Positions 44,758-54,822 are shown, numbered from the stretch's first letter. The stretch is DNA of 64,000 bases from JBLHKS01 sp047620505 (GCA_047620505.1 JBLHKS010000003.1:47646-111645); one strand, 5' to 3'. A program made the numbers and translations. Notes: generated by a model not told the origin, from the letters alone.

Positions 44758-47700
44758 ATGCGCTACGCAATTTTCTCTGACATTCACGCCAATCTGCATG
44801 CCTGGGAGCAGGCGCTGGCTGACATCCAGAAACAACAAGTAGATGTCCTTGTCTGCTTAGGAGATATCGTTGGCTACGGACCGAAGCCGGAGGAGGTGCT
44901 GAATGCGATCCGCAGCGTAACGGACAACTTCGTCATGGGGAACCACGACGCAGCAGCTGCTGGCGCGATCGAAACCTCTTACTTCAATGATGATGCGCGC
45001 GGGGCGATCGAATGGACGATCACGGCCCTTTCGGCTGAGGCGCGTGAATTTCTGGCGTCGGTTCCGCTCGCGATCCAAACGGAAAACATCCTTTTCGTCC
45101 ACGCGGAAATCTGCGAGCCGGGGCGGTTCGGCTACATCGACAGTGTCGCCGACGCGCATGCGAATTTCGCGGGCACGGAGCAATTCGTGACCTTCGTCGG
45201 CCACACCCATCATCCTTGTATTTTTGAGCTTAGCAACGACGGAAGTGTCGTTCAGCATCCTGATTCGAATTGTCAGCTCCTCGAAGAAAATCGCTACATC
45301 GTCAACGTCGGATCGGTCGGCGAACCGCGAAGCCCGGACGATTTGCGAGGGCGCTACGTGGTTTACGATTCGGCGACTCGCGAAGTCGATTTTCGCGGTG
45401 TGAGTTTCAATATTTCGAAATATCGGGCCGATCTGGAGGCGACGACTCTGCCGGTGAAACCGTATTTTGTTCAGGTTTTTGAGCACATGTTAGACCGAAC
45501 TGGAGCGCCGCTCCAAAGCGCGGCCCGGGCAATCGACATGCAGATCGCAGACGGTGCAGCTCCGTTGATCGTGAGGCGGCGGGGCCCGGCATCGATTCAC
45601 ATGCCGACCGGGCGACGTCGATTCGCTCATCGGCCTGTGCAAAAATCGGGAAACGCGATGCTGTTCGTTGTGATCGGAGCCGTGCTGGCGTTAGGAATTG
45701 CGGTCGGCATGTTTTTGAAATCTGACGGCGATTCGAAGCCCAAGACAGAAGGTAGCAAAGAGCTGCCCGCGCCCGTACTCGCCTCTGCGCCGGCTGAGCC
45801 GACGACGACGATCGTCGAACCGGCCACGCCTGAGTTGGGGCCCGCGCCCGTAGCTGACTCGGAACCTCAGACGGAACCCGAACCTCCTTCCGAGCCGCCA
45901 GCAGCTGCTGTCGTCATCGAGTCGGGACCGCCGCTCGTGAGCATCGATTTCAGCTTGTCGAAAAGCGAAAATCAATCCGGCTCGCCGCTCAATGCCGATG
46001 GGTTGAAGCTCGAAGGCCAGGAGGACGCCTGGCATGAATTACGGATCCGCATCACCCCGGGCGCGGACACAACGACGGAGCTGAAAGTCGATTCTGGCGC
46101 TGGCGTTTTCACTTTCAATCCCGGCAACGCGGCCGCGTATCAAGCCTTCGGCGGAAGCGGCGATGACCTGCGTCAGGACGGCGTTTTGCTGACTTCGGAA
46201 ACGCCGGGCCCGATCGCTTGGAGCCTGACGGGCCTGACGCCTCGAGCTGGCTACGATCTGATATTTTTCGCGCGGTCCGACAACGGCATTCGCGGCAATC
46301 CGGTTGATTTCGCGATCGCCGGGCACGGAGCCGACGAGCCCGTGGAGCTCGATTCCGACAACGACGGCAACTTCACCAGTGTGGCCGCTGACGCGAGTGG
46401 TGAGATTCACGGAACCTTCGCGCTGCGATCGGGCGAAGATCACTCCGGTTGGGCAGGTCTTCAGTTTCGGGAAAACTCGGATCCGCTCGTCGCGGCCGTT
46501 CCCTCGATGCCGAAACCGCCTCAGCCATCCCCTACTCCAGATCCGACTCCACCAACTCCGACGCCAACTCCGTCCATGCCAAAGCCTGAATCAGCGTCCG
46601 GTGCGTCGGGACACCCGCTCGTCGCGTGGTGGCGGATGGAGCCGGATTCAGCTGGAAATACGTTGGTCGATGCGCTTGAAAATCACTCGCTGCCTGCGCA
46701 AACGCCGGGCAAACAGATTGGCGGCCTGGCGCCGGAAATTCTTCCAGCCAACGGAATGCAAAACACCGCCGCGGTCAGCATCGGCGTTTGGACCGAGCCA
46801 ACTCCGGACGGCACATTTGCGCTGCTCGCCGATCGTTCGTTTACATTTGAAGGCTGGATTCTGAGCGCGAAACCGGAAAGTCCGGTTTTCATCGCAGGCA
46901 CTCGAAGCGGTGAAGCGAACGACTCGCAAGGCTGGCATCTCGACATCCGCCCGCCCTCTAACAGTTATCCCAACGGTCAGATGGCCTTCTTTTACGACAG
47001 CGGCTCGGAGATCGTCCAGGCGCTGAGCAAAGACCTGCCTGTCGGCGATCTTAAGCCGCATCATTTCGCCGTGGTCTGGGATCACGACGGCGCAGCTGCT
47101 GCTGGCGAAATGCAGCTCTATTTCGATGGCGATCAAGTCGCGTCTGCCGAGGTTCCTCATGCGCAAATTCCGGCGTCGCAAGCGAATCCATTCCGGATCG
47201 GCGCGCCGAACAACCCGCCTCGGATCGGGCTGGATGAATTCTGCTTTTCACACGCCGCGTTCGGTTCATCGGCCTTTCTGAATGCGGAGGATTCTGGCCC
47301 TGAGCTGGTTGCCTACTACCCGTTGAATGACGGCGAAGATGGAAGCCCGATCACCGGTGCTGACGACCTGATTGACGATCCTGAGCACCCCGCGCAAGAC
47401 GCCACGCCGGAGGGCCGAGGTGGAACCTGGGTTAATGATCCGGAACGTGGAATTGTTTATAATTCGGTGAATAACCATCGGCTCAATCTCGGCACGCAAG
47501 GGATCGATCTTGAGGACGGCTTCACTTGGTCGTTCTGGGTTAACGCATCGAGTTCAAATGCTAACGATCCGAGCCCGGACATCCTCATCGGCACGCGCAA
47601 CGGCGCTCCGTTTCACAAGGTTCATACGGATTCGGTCGCCTTTTGGGCGAAACTGGGAGGCTACACAATTCCGTACGATGCCTGGCATCACATCGCCTAC

Positions 47701-47946
47701 TGTGGAGACAAAACCGGAGTCAGCCTTTACATCGATGGCGAGCTGGCGAGCACAGGCGTCGCGCCGGCCGTGCCAACGTTTAACGAAGCTTTCGAGTTGG
47801 GCGGGAGCAGCCGATTCGGCGAAGGCGCAGTCGGAATGTTCAGCGACCTATCGGTTTGGAAAGCGATGCTTTCGGAGGAGTTGATTCAGACCCTGGCATC
47901 GGGCAAACGAGTGAGCGAACTCAAGCCCTGGAAGACAGCTCCGTAA
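44758..47946 (+). CDS. Metallophosphoesterase fused to a membrane anchor and LamG-like domains
   Basis: 1062 residues. Residues 1-245 are a YfcE/MPPED-like calcineurin phosphoesterase with every metal motif: FSDIHAN (D8, H10), LGDIVGYG (D36), MGNHD (N62, H63) and FVGHTHHP. A single hydrophobic helix follows near 300-321 (MLFVVIGAVLALGIAVGMFL), then an acidic Pro-rich stretch, a beta-rich domain (about 395-580), a second Pro/Thr-rich linker (about 585-610), and two concanavalin/LamG-like domains (about 620-840 and 870-1055, with LADRSFTFEGWIL and DLEDGFTWSFWVN). Topology implies a cytoplasmic enzyme and exported sugar-binding modules. I see no internal start or frameshift that would split it. 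Confidence 0.82.
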   Translation: MRYAIFSDIHANLHAWEQALADIQKQQVDVLVCLGDIVGYGPKPEEVLNAIRSVTDNFVMGNHDAAAAGAIETSYFNDDARGAIEWTITALSAEAREFLASVPLAIQTENILFVHAEICEPGRFGYIDSVADAHANFAGTEQFVTFVGHTHHPCIFELSNDGSVVQHPDSNCQLLEENRYIVNVGSVGEPRSPDDLRGRYVVYDSATREVDFRGVSFNISKYRADLEATTLPVKPYFVQVFEHMLDRTGAPLQSAARAIDMQIADGAAPLIVRRRGPASIHMPTGRRRFAHRPVQKSGNAMLFVVIGAVLALGIAVGMFLKSDGDSKPKTEGSKELPAPVLASAPAEPTTTIVEPATPELGPAPVADSEPQTEPEPPSEPPAAAVVIESGPPLVSIDFSLSKSENQSGSPLNADGLKLEGQEDAWHELRIRITPGADTTTELKVDSGAGVFTFNPGNAAAYQAFGGSGDDLRQDGVLLTSETPGPIAWSLTGLTPRAGYDLIFFARSDNGIRGNPVDFAIAGHGADEPVELDSDNDGNFTSVAADASGEIHGTFALRSGEDHSGWAGLQFRENSDPLVAAVPSMPKPPQPSPTPDPTPPTPTPTPSMPKPESASGASGHPLVAWWRMEPDSAGNTLVDALENHSLPAQTPGKQIGGLAPEILPANGMQNTAAVSIGVWTEPTPDGTFALLADRSFTFEGWILSAKPESPVFIAGTRSGEANDSQGWHLDIRPPSNSYPNGQMAFFYDSGSEIVQALSKDLPVGDLKPHHFAVVWDHDGAAAAGEMQLYFDGDQVASAEVPHAQIPASQANPFRIGAPNNPPRIGLDEFCFSHAAFGSSAFLNAEDSGPELVAYYPLNDGEDGSPITGADDLIDDPEHPAQDATPEGRGGTWVNDPERGIVYNSVNNHRLNLGTQGIDLEDGFTWSFWVNASSSNANDPSPDILIGTRNGAPFHKVHTDSVAFWAKLGGYTIPYDAWHHIAYCGDKTGVSLYIDGELASTGVAPAVPTFNEAFELGGSSRFGEGAVGMFSDLSVWKAMLSEELIQTLASGKRVSELKPWKTAP

Positions 47947-47961
47947 ATTCAAAGGCTTAGG

Positions 47962-50484
47962 TCAATCCCGAGTCACGAACTCATCGAGATTCATCACGAC
48001 TCGAGCGGTCGCGATCATCGCAAGCTCCGGGTTGGCGGAGGATTCACGGAAATCCCGGTGCGCGGCGGCCAGGGTTTTGAGTTCAGCAGCTGCTGGATCG
48101 CGATTGAGGCAACGGCGGACGAGATCGCGGAGGGCAGCTTCAGTTTCATCGCCGTACTTCACGTGAAGTTCGCGGCCGAGGGTCTCGGAGCATTCAAAGA
48201 AGACCGGATCGTTGAGCAATGTCAGGGCCTGCATCGGCGTGTTGGTCCGCTCGCGGCGACTGCACGAAACGCTGGTGTCGGGCGCGTCGAAAGTCGTTAG
48301 CATCGGGTAAAGCACGGTGCGTTTGAGGAAAATGTAGGTTCCGCGGCGGTAGCGATCCGGGCCTTCGCTGACGGGCCATTTCACGCTGCGACCGACGGAG
48401 GTTACGAACTCGGGTAGCGGAGGGCGGATGCCGGGGCCGCCGATCTTCGGCGCGAACAGACCACTGGCGACGAGGTGGATATCGCGAACGGTTTCGGCGC
48501 TGACGCGGAAGCTGTTCTGACGCCAGAGGACCAGGTTCGGCAAATCCGGATTCGTGTTTCGTGAGGATTGTTGGTAGGTCCGTGAGAGGACGATTTCGCG
48601 GATGAGCGCTTTGCGGCTCCAGCCGAGATTGCGGAATTTCGTCGCGAGGAGATCGAGGAGTTCGGGATGCGTCGGCACAGCTCCGTGGGTTCCGAAATCA
48701 TCGGGCGAGAACACGATTCCGTGGCCGAGCAGCTGCTGCCAGATTCGGTTCGCGGCAACGCGGGCGGTGAGCGGGTTTTGCTCGTCGAAAAGCCAATTGG
48801 CGAGGGCGAGCCGGTTTGGTTTTTCGGTCGCAGCGAAGGGGTGAAGAACAGCGGGCGTGGCAGGTTCGACAGCGTCGCCCTGGCTCGCGTAGTCGCCGCG
48901 AATGTGGATAAAACTGGATCGATGATCGGTGACGCCGCGCTCGACGAAGGTTTGCGCTTTCGATCTCGGCTTAGCTGGCGGGCTGGCGAGATGCTTTTCG
49001 ATCGGCTGGCGCAAGCGCGCGAATTCCGGATCAATTCCGGGCACCGTGGGTTCGAACGGGCCGGTCTCGGTCGTCGCCGAAAGTCGGAAATGGCGCATCG
49101 AGTTTCCCGTGCCGAATTTCTGACCGATCGAGAATTTGATCCGCGTTCCAGCGGGAATTTCGGTCGGCTCCGCGAGTTCGAAAACGGCGGTGTGAGGCTC
49201 GTACGTCCCGGTCGCGACGCGCCAGCCCTGAGTGTTCGGGTAGTCGAGCGAAAGGGGCGCATCCTGACCATCGAAGTGATCTGCCTTCGCGGATTTGAGC
49301 GGCATGCGCTTGGCTTTGCCGTCGGCGTCGATCCAATCGGCGATGAAAATCGAGATTACGAACTCGCCGTCTTTTCCGCGGCCGACGGTTTTGCCAGGCC
49401 CGCGGCCTTTGCCGAATTCGCCGAAAACCTCGAGCCGAAAACCGGTGAGCTTCGTGGTTTCCGCGAACGGCGTCTCAATAAAATAGGAAACCGTAGAAGG
49501 AACTTTGCTGCCGCTCGCGATGATCGAGCCGTCGTCCTGGATTTCGAGATCCGTGCTGGCTGCGGTGACTTCGTCGGGCTTGAGCGATTGCCAGGCCGTC
49601 TTTGATTTCGGAGTCGTGATCGATTTCGGCTCGATCTCCCCAAGCGCCTTTTCCAAGTCCGTGAGTTTCGTTTCCCAAGCGGCTCGCTTTGCTTCGTAGG
49701 CGTCTCGCTCACCCGGCAACTCGATGCTGATGTCGGCGTCGTTGGCGTTGTTGAAAAACGCGTAGAGCTGATAAAATTCGCGCTGCGAAATCGGGTCGTG
49801 TTTGTGGTCGTGGCACTCGGCGCAGGCGAGCGTCAGCCCGAGCCAAACCGCTCCGGTCACGCCGACACGATCGACGACCTGCTTGGTTCGAGCGAGTTCG
49901 CGGTCGGCACCGGCTTCGGTGTTTTTGAGATTGTTGCGATGAAATCCGGTCGCGATTTTCTGGCTTTGTGAGGCGTCGGGAATCAGATCGCCTGCGAGCT
50001 GCTCAATCGAGAATTGATCGAACGGCTGATCCCGATTGATCGCGTCGATCACCCAATCTCGATAGATCCAGGCCCAAGGCCGGAGCGTGTCGCCGAGGTA
50101 GCCGTCGCTGTCGGCGTAACGCGCGAGGTCAAGCCAGTGCCGCCCCCACTGCTCGCCGAAATGCGGCGACTCCAGCAGCTGCTGAACTTTTTCAGCGATC
50201 GCGGCGTCGGGATCGCGCGTCCAAGCGGCTTGGAACGCGTCGATTTCGGCAAGCTTCGGCAGCAGGCCGGTCAAATCCAGATGGAGCCGGCGAAGCAGCG
50301 TGTGCGGTTCAGCGCGCGGAGAAAAATCCAGCCCATTCGATTCGAGCTGCGCTTGAACCAGCTCGTCGATCACCTCCACGCCCGGTGGCGGCGCGATCGG
50401 TTGAAAGGCCCAATGATCCGATTCGCCGGCGGAGTTTCCGCAAGCCAGGCTGGTAAAAATCAAAACGGCAGAGAGTCGCTGCAT
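47962..50484 (-). CDS. DUF1549-DUF1553 secreted protein without cytochrome domain
   Basis: 840 residues with a short signal peptide (MQRLSAVLIFTSLACGNSAG). DUF1549 begins at once with LLRRLHLDLTGLLP, GRHWLDLARYADSDGYLGD, and ACAECHDHKHDPISQREFYQLYAFFNN. A beta-rich insert (about 310-490) precedes DUF1553 (RLALANWLFDEQNPLTARVAANRIWQQLLG, LLDLLATKF, RRGTYIFLKRT, ALTLLNDPVFFE). Unlike the other two copies in the window it has no N-terminal CxxCH cytochrome head. It follows the MBL hydrolase gene by 59 bp on the same strand. Palindrome copies at 48084, 48728, 50173. Confidence 0.85.
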   Translation of the reverse strand: MQRLSAVLIFTSLACGNSAGESDHWAFQPIAPPPGVEVIDELVQAQLESNGLDFSPRAEPHTLLRRLHLDLTGLLPKLAEIDAFQAAWTRDPDAAIAEKVQQLLESPHFGEQWGRHWLDLARYADSDGYLGDTLRPWAWIYRDWVIDAINRDQPFDQFSIEQLAGDLIPDASQSQKIATGFHRNNLKNTEAGADRELARTKQVVDRVGVTGAVWLGLTLACAECHDHKHDPISQREFYQLYAFFNNANDADISIELPGERDAYEAKRAAWETKLTDLEKALGEIEPKSITTPKSKTAWQSLKPDEVTAASTDLEIQDDGSIIASGSKVPSTVSYFIETPFAETTKLTGFRLEVFGEFGKGRGPGKTVGRGKDGEFVISIFIADWIDADGKAKRMPLKSAKADHFDGQDAPLSLDYPNTQGWRVATGTYEPHTAVFELAEPTEIPAGTRIKFSIGQKFGTGNSMRHFRLSATTETGPFEPTVPGIDPEFARLRQPIEKHLASPPAKPRSKAQTFVERGVTDHRSSFIHIRGDYASQGDAVEPATPAVLHPFAATEKPNRLALANWLFDEQNPLTARVAANRIWQQLLGHGIVFSPDDFGTHGAVPTHPELLDLLATKFRNLGWSRKALIREIVLSRTYQQSSRNTNPDLPNLVLWRQNSFRVSAETVRDIHLVASGLFAPKIGGPGIRPPLPEFVTSVGRSVKWPVSEGPDRYRRGTYIFLKRTVLYPMLTTFDAPDTSVSCSRRERTNTPMQALTLLNDPVFFECSETLGRELHVKYGDETEAALRDLVRRCLNRDPAAAELKTLAAAHRDFRESSANPELAMIATARVVMNLDEFVTRD

Positions 50485-50543
50485 CGTTTCAGGTACCAGC
50501 AGCTGCTCGATTGTTCAACCCGCTCGTTCGCAGCTGATTGATC

Positions 50544-51446
50544 TCAATCTTTGGCCGCGAGCTGCTTTTTCCAGAACAACTCGACGCCTTCGACGCACAT
50601 CGGCGTTGGGTTGGCGTTTTCGTATTGAGCTAAGGTCAGGGCATTCGCTCCATCGGCTTCAGCTCGGGCGTTGTTCCAGTTCGCGAAGGCATCCAGCAAC
50701 TGCTGACCAGTTTCGCCGGCTTTGAGGCGGTTTCCAATCAGCTCAGCGACTTCGGTCACGATTTCTTCATATCGCGCGAGGTGATCGTCGGCGTCGCTGT
50801 GCGAGCCGTAATGGGTTAGCGTCAGCCAGTCGAATTGAGCTTCGCGGAGTCGCCGGATCGACTTGATGTACGGCTCGGGATTGAACTGCGAGGGTGCTGT
50901 CGTTGGCGAAATGAATTTTTGGCCAGGCAAGCGAACGCCAGCGACGTCGCCGGCAAAAACGACGCCGTCATCGAGGACAAACGCGTGGTGATGGTAGGCG
51001 TGTCCCGGAGTGTCCCAAGCCGTGATCGTCGCGTTACCGATTTTGATCGATTCGCAATCGGCTAACGCCGTTACCTGTTCTTTTGGTATTGGCAGGATTT
51101 CGCCCCAGAGAGTTTCGAGACGATCGCCGTAAACCATTCGTGCGCCTTCGATCAGGCGGGAGGGATCGACCAGATGCTTCGCGCCACTGGGGTGAACGTA
51201 GACTTGCGCGCCCTGACTTGCCCACCATCCGGCCGCCCCGGCGTGATCCAGATGAACGTGGGTGACGAGGACCTTTTTGACCTCAGCGGGATCAAATCCG
51301 GCTTTCCGAATTCCATCCAGTACGTTCTCCAACGTACTCGAAGGCCCGGACTCAATCAGCGCCAGCTCACGTCCGCTTTCGACGAGAAACGAAGCGATGC
51401 AGTGCGGTTTGCCACCAAATTGATGATCGATGGTGTGAACTTCCAT
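50544..51446 (-). CDS. Metallo-beta-lactamase fold hydrolase
   Basis: 300 residues from ATG 51446. The zinc motif H63-V-H65-L-D67-H68 (VTHVHLDHAG) and later TPGHAYHHHAFVLDDGVVFAGDVAGVR and LTLTHYGSHSD define an MBL-fold hydrolase of the glyoxalase II-like group. Substrate unknown; cytoplasmic. The 99-bp divergent region to the next gene holds the palindrome core at 51517. A variant (50694) encodes TGQQLLDAF. Confidence 0.87.
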   Translation of the reverse strand: MEVHTIDHQFGGKPHCIASFLVESGRELALIESGPSSTLENVLDGIRKAGFDPAEVKKVLVTHVHLDHAGAAGWWASQGAQVYVHPSGAKHLVDPSRLIEGARMVYGDRLETLWGEILPIPKEQVTALADCESIKIGNATITAWDTPGHAYHHHAFVLDDGVVFAGDVAGVRLPGQKFISPTTAPSQFNPEPYIKSIRRLREAQFDWLTLTHYGSHSDADDHLARYEEIVTEVAELIGNRLKAGETGQQLLDAFANWNNARAEADGANALTLAQYENANPTPMCVEGVELFWKKQLAAKD

Positions 51447-51545
51447 CTTGTTTCTTTCGCTACGAACGGCGGGGGTGCAACTGCGACTTTCAGGACCAGA
51501 CTCCAATCTGGACACGAGCAGCTGCTGGCTTTACAATTCCGGTTC

Positions 51546-52658
51546 ATGTCTGCAAAGCTTCTGTCTGCCCCGGAACGAATGGGCAAAACTTTTGGGATCA
51601 CAATCCGCCTCCTTGGCGCAGCGGCGGTTGCGCTGGTGGTGATCATGGTCTGGGCGATTACGATGCGATTTGACGGCGAAGATCGCACTGCGGTGCCGTT
51701 TGGGTTTGCTCCGTCGCCCGGGTTTTCACCGGAAAACGCTCTGGTCAGTCCTGCTCGTCCGCAACCAGCCTACGTGCCGCCGCTGCCAGCTGCGAATCCG
51801 GTTTTGATGACCACCGTGCCTCCGATCCCCAACGGCAATGTTGCAATCCCGCCGCTGACTAACGAGTTTGCGCCTCTGGAATCTCCGCAGCGAGACACCC
51901 GGCACCATTTGAATAGCGACGACGCTCGCGAAGCCGTCCGCACAGCGCTTGGGTTGCGGGAAAAGGGCGACACCCAGGGCGCGCTCGAATCTTTGCGAAA
52001 CGCTGATAAGAAGGAGCCGGATCATCCCAAAATCATCGCCGAGTTGGCGACGACTTACGGCCAGATGGGGCTGCCGAAGAAGGAAACCGAACATTGGACG
52101 AAGATCCACGAAATGGGGATCGCGAGGGCCGGGGCTTACTGGGATCTCGCCGACATGTTTTTCCGCGGTCAGAAAGCGGAGCCAGAGACCGATTCCGCGC
52201 TGCGAATCAAGGGCCACACAGCAATTCAAGACGATGACGCTGAGGGCGGACAAAGGATGATGCTTCAGGTTCACACCGAGGCAATCCAGGAAGATCCGAT
52301 CCGAGCGAGCGACATGGTGCTTCAGGTCTATTTTTATGATCGCGTCAACGGCGACAGTTGGGAGGCGACGGTCGCCGACGTCAGCACGCATGCGGACGTG
52401 ACGGTGCCTTACGACTGGAAATTCGGCACCGAGCGAATCGATGTGGAATATTTTCTTCCCGCACTGACCGAAGAACAGCTCGCGAATCACGGACAGCGCG
52501 AGTATTACGGTTATGTGGTCGAACTTTACTACCAGAATGTGCTCCAGGACTACGTCGCCAACCCTCGTAAGCTCGGCCGACTGACCAATCCCGGGGCGAG
52601 CGGCGCGCCGGAAAGTTTGCCGCGGAGTGAGCTTTTTCCTGCTGCAAGTCAGCCCTGA
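51546..52658 (+). CDS. Membrane-anchored TPR-like protein, unknown function
   Basis: 370 residues from ATG 51546. One transmembrane helix near residues 20-40 (IRLLGAAAVALVVIMVWAITM), a Pro-rich linker, then TPR-like helices (VRTALGLREKGDTQGALESL, KIIAELATTYGQMGLPKKET, YWDLADMFFRGQ) and a beta-rich C-terminal domain (ASDMVLQVYFYDRVNGDSWE ... YYGYVVELYYQN). No enzyme motif. Upstream frame extension to 51174 is shadow of the MBL gene. Not clearly in an operon with neighbours. Confidence 0.72.
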   Translation: MSAKLLSAPERMGKTFGITIRLLGAAAVALVVIMVWAITMRFDGEDRTAVPFGFAPSPGFSPENALVSPARPQPAYVPPLPAANPVLMTTVPPIPNGNVAIPPLTNEFAPLESPQRDTRHHLNSDDAREAVRTALGLREKGDTQGALESLRNADKKEPDHPKIIAELATTYGQMGLPKKETEHWTKIHEMGIARAGAYWDLADMFFRGQKAEPETDSALRIKGHTAIQDDDAEGGQRMMLQVHTEAIQEDPIRASDMVLQVYFYDRVNGDSWEATVADVSTHADVTVPYDWKFGTERIDVEYFLPALTEEQLANHGQREYYGYVVELYYQNVLQDYVANPRKLGRLTNPGASGAPESLPRSELFPAASQP

Positions 52659-52751
52659 CGCTGGTCCTGGCAGCCTTCCGAAACTGGTTGCCGCCTTTCG
52701 TTCCTACCCTTAACTCAACTTTTCCAAAATTACGACCAACCCTAACTATCT

Positions 52752-54188
52752 ATGAGTCAAACTACCGAAAATCCCTCAGTCTCAACCGCTCAGCCAGCGG
52801 CCGAAAATCTTAAAGGTCGCCGCGGCTTCCTCAAAACCGGCGCCGCAGCAGCTGCTGGTGTTTCCCTCGCTGCTCTCCCGGTTGAGTCCTACGCTCAGGT
52901 TGCTGGAAGCGACAAACTCAAAGTCGGCATCGTCGGCACGGGTGGTCGTGGTTCGAAGGCCGTGATCCAGACTCTCAACGCGAATGACGGTGCCGTGCTG
53001 AGCGCAGCGGGCGACGTTTTTGAAGAGCGACTGATGGGCACGTTCGCCAAACGCAAAGCGGGCGGCCTCGGCCAGATCCTTGGTCAGATCGAGAAGAACG
53101 ACAATCTCAAGAATCAGATCGACCTGCCGAAAGATCGCCAGTTCGTCGGCTTCGACGCGTATCAAAACGTGATCGACTCCAGCGACGTCGTCGTCCTGAC
53201 AACGCCTCCTGGATTCCGCCCGATGATGTTCGAAGCCGCGATCAACGCCGGCAAGCACGTCTTCATGGAAAAGCCGGTTTGCACCGACGCCAAAGGCTAC
53301 AACCGCGTGATCAAAGCTGCGAAAATGGCTGACGAAAAGGGCCTCAAAGTCGTCGTCGGTCTCCAGCGCCACTATCAGGATAAATATCTTCAGGCGTTCG
53401 CCAAGGTTCATGAAGAAGGCCTGATCGGCGACATCATCTCGGCTCAGTGCTGGTGGAACGGCGGGCGTCCGTGGACGGTTGCGCGCGATCCGGAGTGGAG
53501 CGAGTTGACCTACCAAATGCACAACTGGTATCACTTCGACTGGGTCTGCGGCGACCACATCGCGGAGCAGCACGTTCACAACATCGATATCGTGAACTGG
53601 TTCGTTAGCGGCGACAGCGCCAACGGCGGTCACCCGGTTAAAGCTCAAGGCATGGGCGGACGCACCGGTTGGGAGCCGAAAACGACCGGCAACATCTTCG
53701 ACCATCACTACGTCGAGTTTAAGTACGACAACGGCGTCGTCATGAACAGCCAGTGCCGCCACATCAAAGGCACCTTCCGCAAAGTCGACGAAGAGATTCA
53801 CGGCTCCAAGGGTATTTTGTATATGGGTCAGGGGAAAATCACTGACCGCAACGGCAAAACACTCTGGCAACACCGCACGGATCGAGAAGGCGGCACCGAC
53901 CCCTACCAGGTCGAGCACAACAAGCTCCACGCCGCGATCAAAAACGATACGCCGCTCAACAACGCCTACTACGGCGCGCATAGTTCGTTCACCTCGTGCC
54001 TAGGTCGCCTTGCGACTTACCACGGCCAGGAAATCACCTGGGACGAAGCGACGGGCAGCGATTTCGAGCTTGTGCCAGACGGCATGACTTGGGATACGCC
54101 AGCGCCAGTTCAGCCTGTAAATGACAAGCTGGAGTACGATTCGGCGATGCCCGGAACGACTAAGTTGCCTTGGCAGAAGAAGGCTTAA
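52752..54188 (+). CDS. Gfo/Idh/MocA family oxidoreductase, Tat-exported
   Basis: 478 residues with a twin-arginine signal (KGRRGFLKTGAAAAAGVSLAALP, R23-R24). The Rossmann loop VGIVGTGGRGSKAV is well preserved, unlike the copy at 10829, and the family motif is HVFMEKPVC. Further motifs WYHFDWVCGDHIAEQHVHNIDIVNW and GLQRHYQDKYL fit the PVC-group secreted Gfo proteins. A strong intrinsic terminator follows 52 bp downstream, so this is a single-gene unit. The palindrome encodes AAAAAG in the signal peptide (52846) and another copy lies 6 bp after the stop (54194). Confidence 0.9.
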   Translation: MSQTTENPSVSTAQPAAENLKGRRGFLKTGAAAAAGVSLAALPVESYAQVAGSDKLKVGIVGTGGRGSKAVIQTLNANDGAVLSAAGDVFEERLMGTFAKRKAGGLGQILGQIEKNDNLKNQIDLPKDRQFVGFDAYQNVIDSSDVVVLTTPPGFRPMMFEAAINAGKHVFMEKPVCTDAKGYNRVIKAAKMADEKGLKVVVGLQRHYQDKYLQAFAKVHEEGLIGDIISAQCWWNGGRPWTVARDPEWSELTYQMHNWYHFDWVCGDHIAEQHVHNIDIVNWFVSGDSANGGHPVKAQGMGGRTGWEPKTTGNIFDHHYVEFKYDNGVVMNSQCRHIKGTFRKVDEEIHGSKGILYMGQGKITDRNGKTLWQHRTDREGGTDPYQVEHNKLHAAIKNDTPLNNAYYGAHSSFTSCLGRLATYHGQEITWDEATGSDFELVPDGMTWDTPAPVQPVNDKLEYDSAMPGTTKLPWQKKA

Positions 54189-54239
54189 CGCCCCAGCAGC
54201 TGCTGACTGCGGACCGACGTTTTCAGCCTCAGCCTTTCA

Positions 54240-54275
54240 CCCCAATTCGCCCTTGTGCGAATTGGGGTTTTTTTT
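54240..54275 (+). terminator. Rho-independent terminator
   Basis: A perfect 11-bp stem, CCCCAATTCGC (54240-54250) and GCGAATTGGGG (54257-54267), with a 6-base loop CCTTGT, followed by eight T. It ends the transcript of the Gfo/Idh/MocA gene and is the clearest intrinsic terminator in the window. Confidence 0.92.
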
Positions 54276-54324
54276 GTTTTGACGGGCTCGAAAACGCGGG
54301 TAGGACTGGGCATCAGTAAGCCGC

Positions 54325-54732
54325 ATGGAAACTTCGCTACCAGAACTACTAGCTGCCGTTAAAGACGGTCTCGTCCTCACTCCTGAAGTTTTCGGGAATC
54401 TGGATTTTGACGAGGTGCTGTCGGCACGCGATGATTCTCCTGAATTCGATAAGGAATGGAATCGCGTCTACAGCGCCCTCGACAAAAAATTCTCTGATCA
54501 GGACATCTCGCCCGAGGTGGAACAATTGATCGAAGAGATTCGTGAGAACAGTTATGCCGTTGCCGAACAGGGAACTGACGGGCATGAGCTTGCGAATTCA
54601 ATTTCCGATGATTTCGAGCTCTTCGCTCGATCGATCGTGCTGGAATTTTTCGATCCGTATCTCGAATCGATGTGGGAAGCTTACGAAAACGCTGAGATTC
54701 CCAGCCCGGATACATTGGGCGAACCTGAGTAG
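54325..54732 (+). CDS. Small acidic hypothetical protein
   Basis: 135 residues, very acidic and helical (METSLPELLAAVKDGLVL ... SPDTLGEPE), with no signal peptide or membrane segment. Start ATG 54325 is 50 bp after the terminator. I do not recognise the family. It lies upstream of rsfS and cinA on the same strand, 90 bp before rsfS. No palindrome copy. Confidence 0.65.
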   Translation: METSLPELLAAVKDGLVLTPEVFGNLDFDEVLSARDDSPEFDKEWNRVYSALDKKFSDQDISPEVEQLIEEIRENSYAVAEQGTDGHELANSISDDFELFARSIVLEFFDPYLESMWEAYENAEIPSPDTLGEPE

Positions 54733-54822
54733 CCCGGAACCTCCGATCTTGCAATTGCAGGACCGTGAGATGAGTGCTAGGCTCCGCCCGAGAACGAGAT
54801 CCCTAACCCGGAAGTCCACATT

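Noticed and set aside
46500..46590. Possible minisatellite in the metallophosphoesterase-LamG gene
   Set aside because: The Pro/Thr-rich codons give an approximate repeat, but units are irregular and it is best explained as an interdomain linker.
52782..53981. 399-codon open frame on the minus strand inside the Gfo/Idh/MocA gene
   Set aside because: It lies wholly antisense to a well-motifed gene, has no recognisable domain, and is the expected shadow of GC-rich codon use; the same applies to long antisense frames at 824-1726, 7552-8277, 9396-10559 and 31658-32566.
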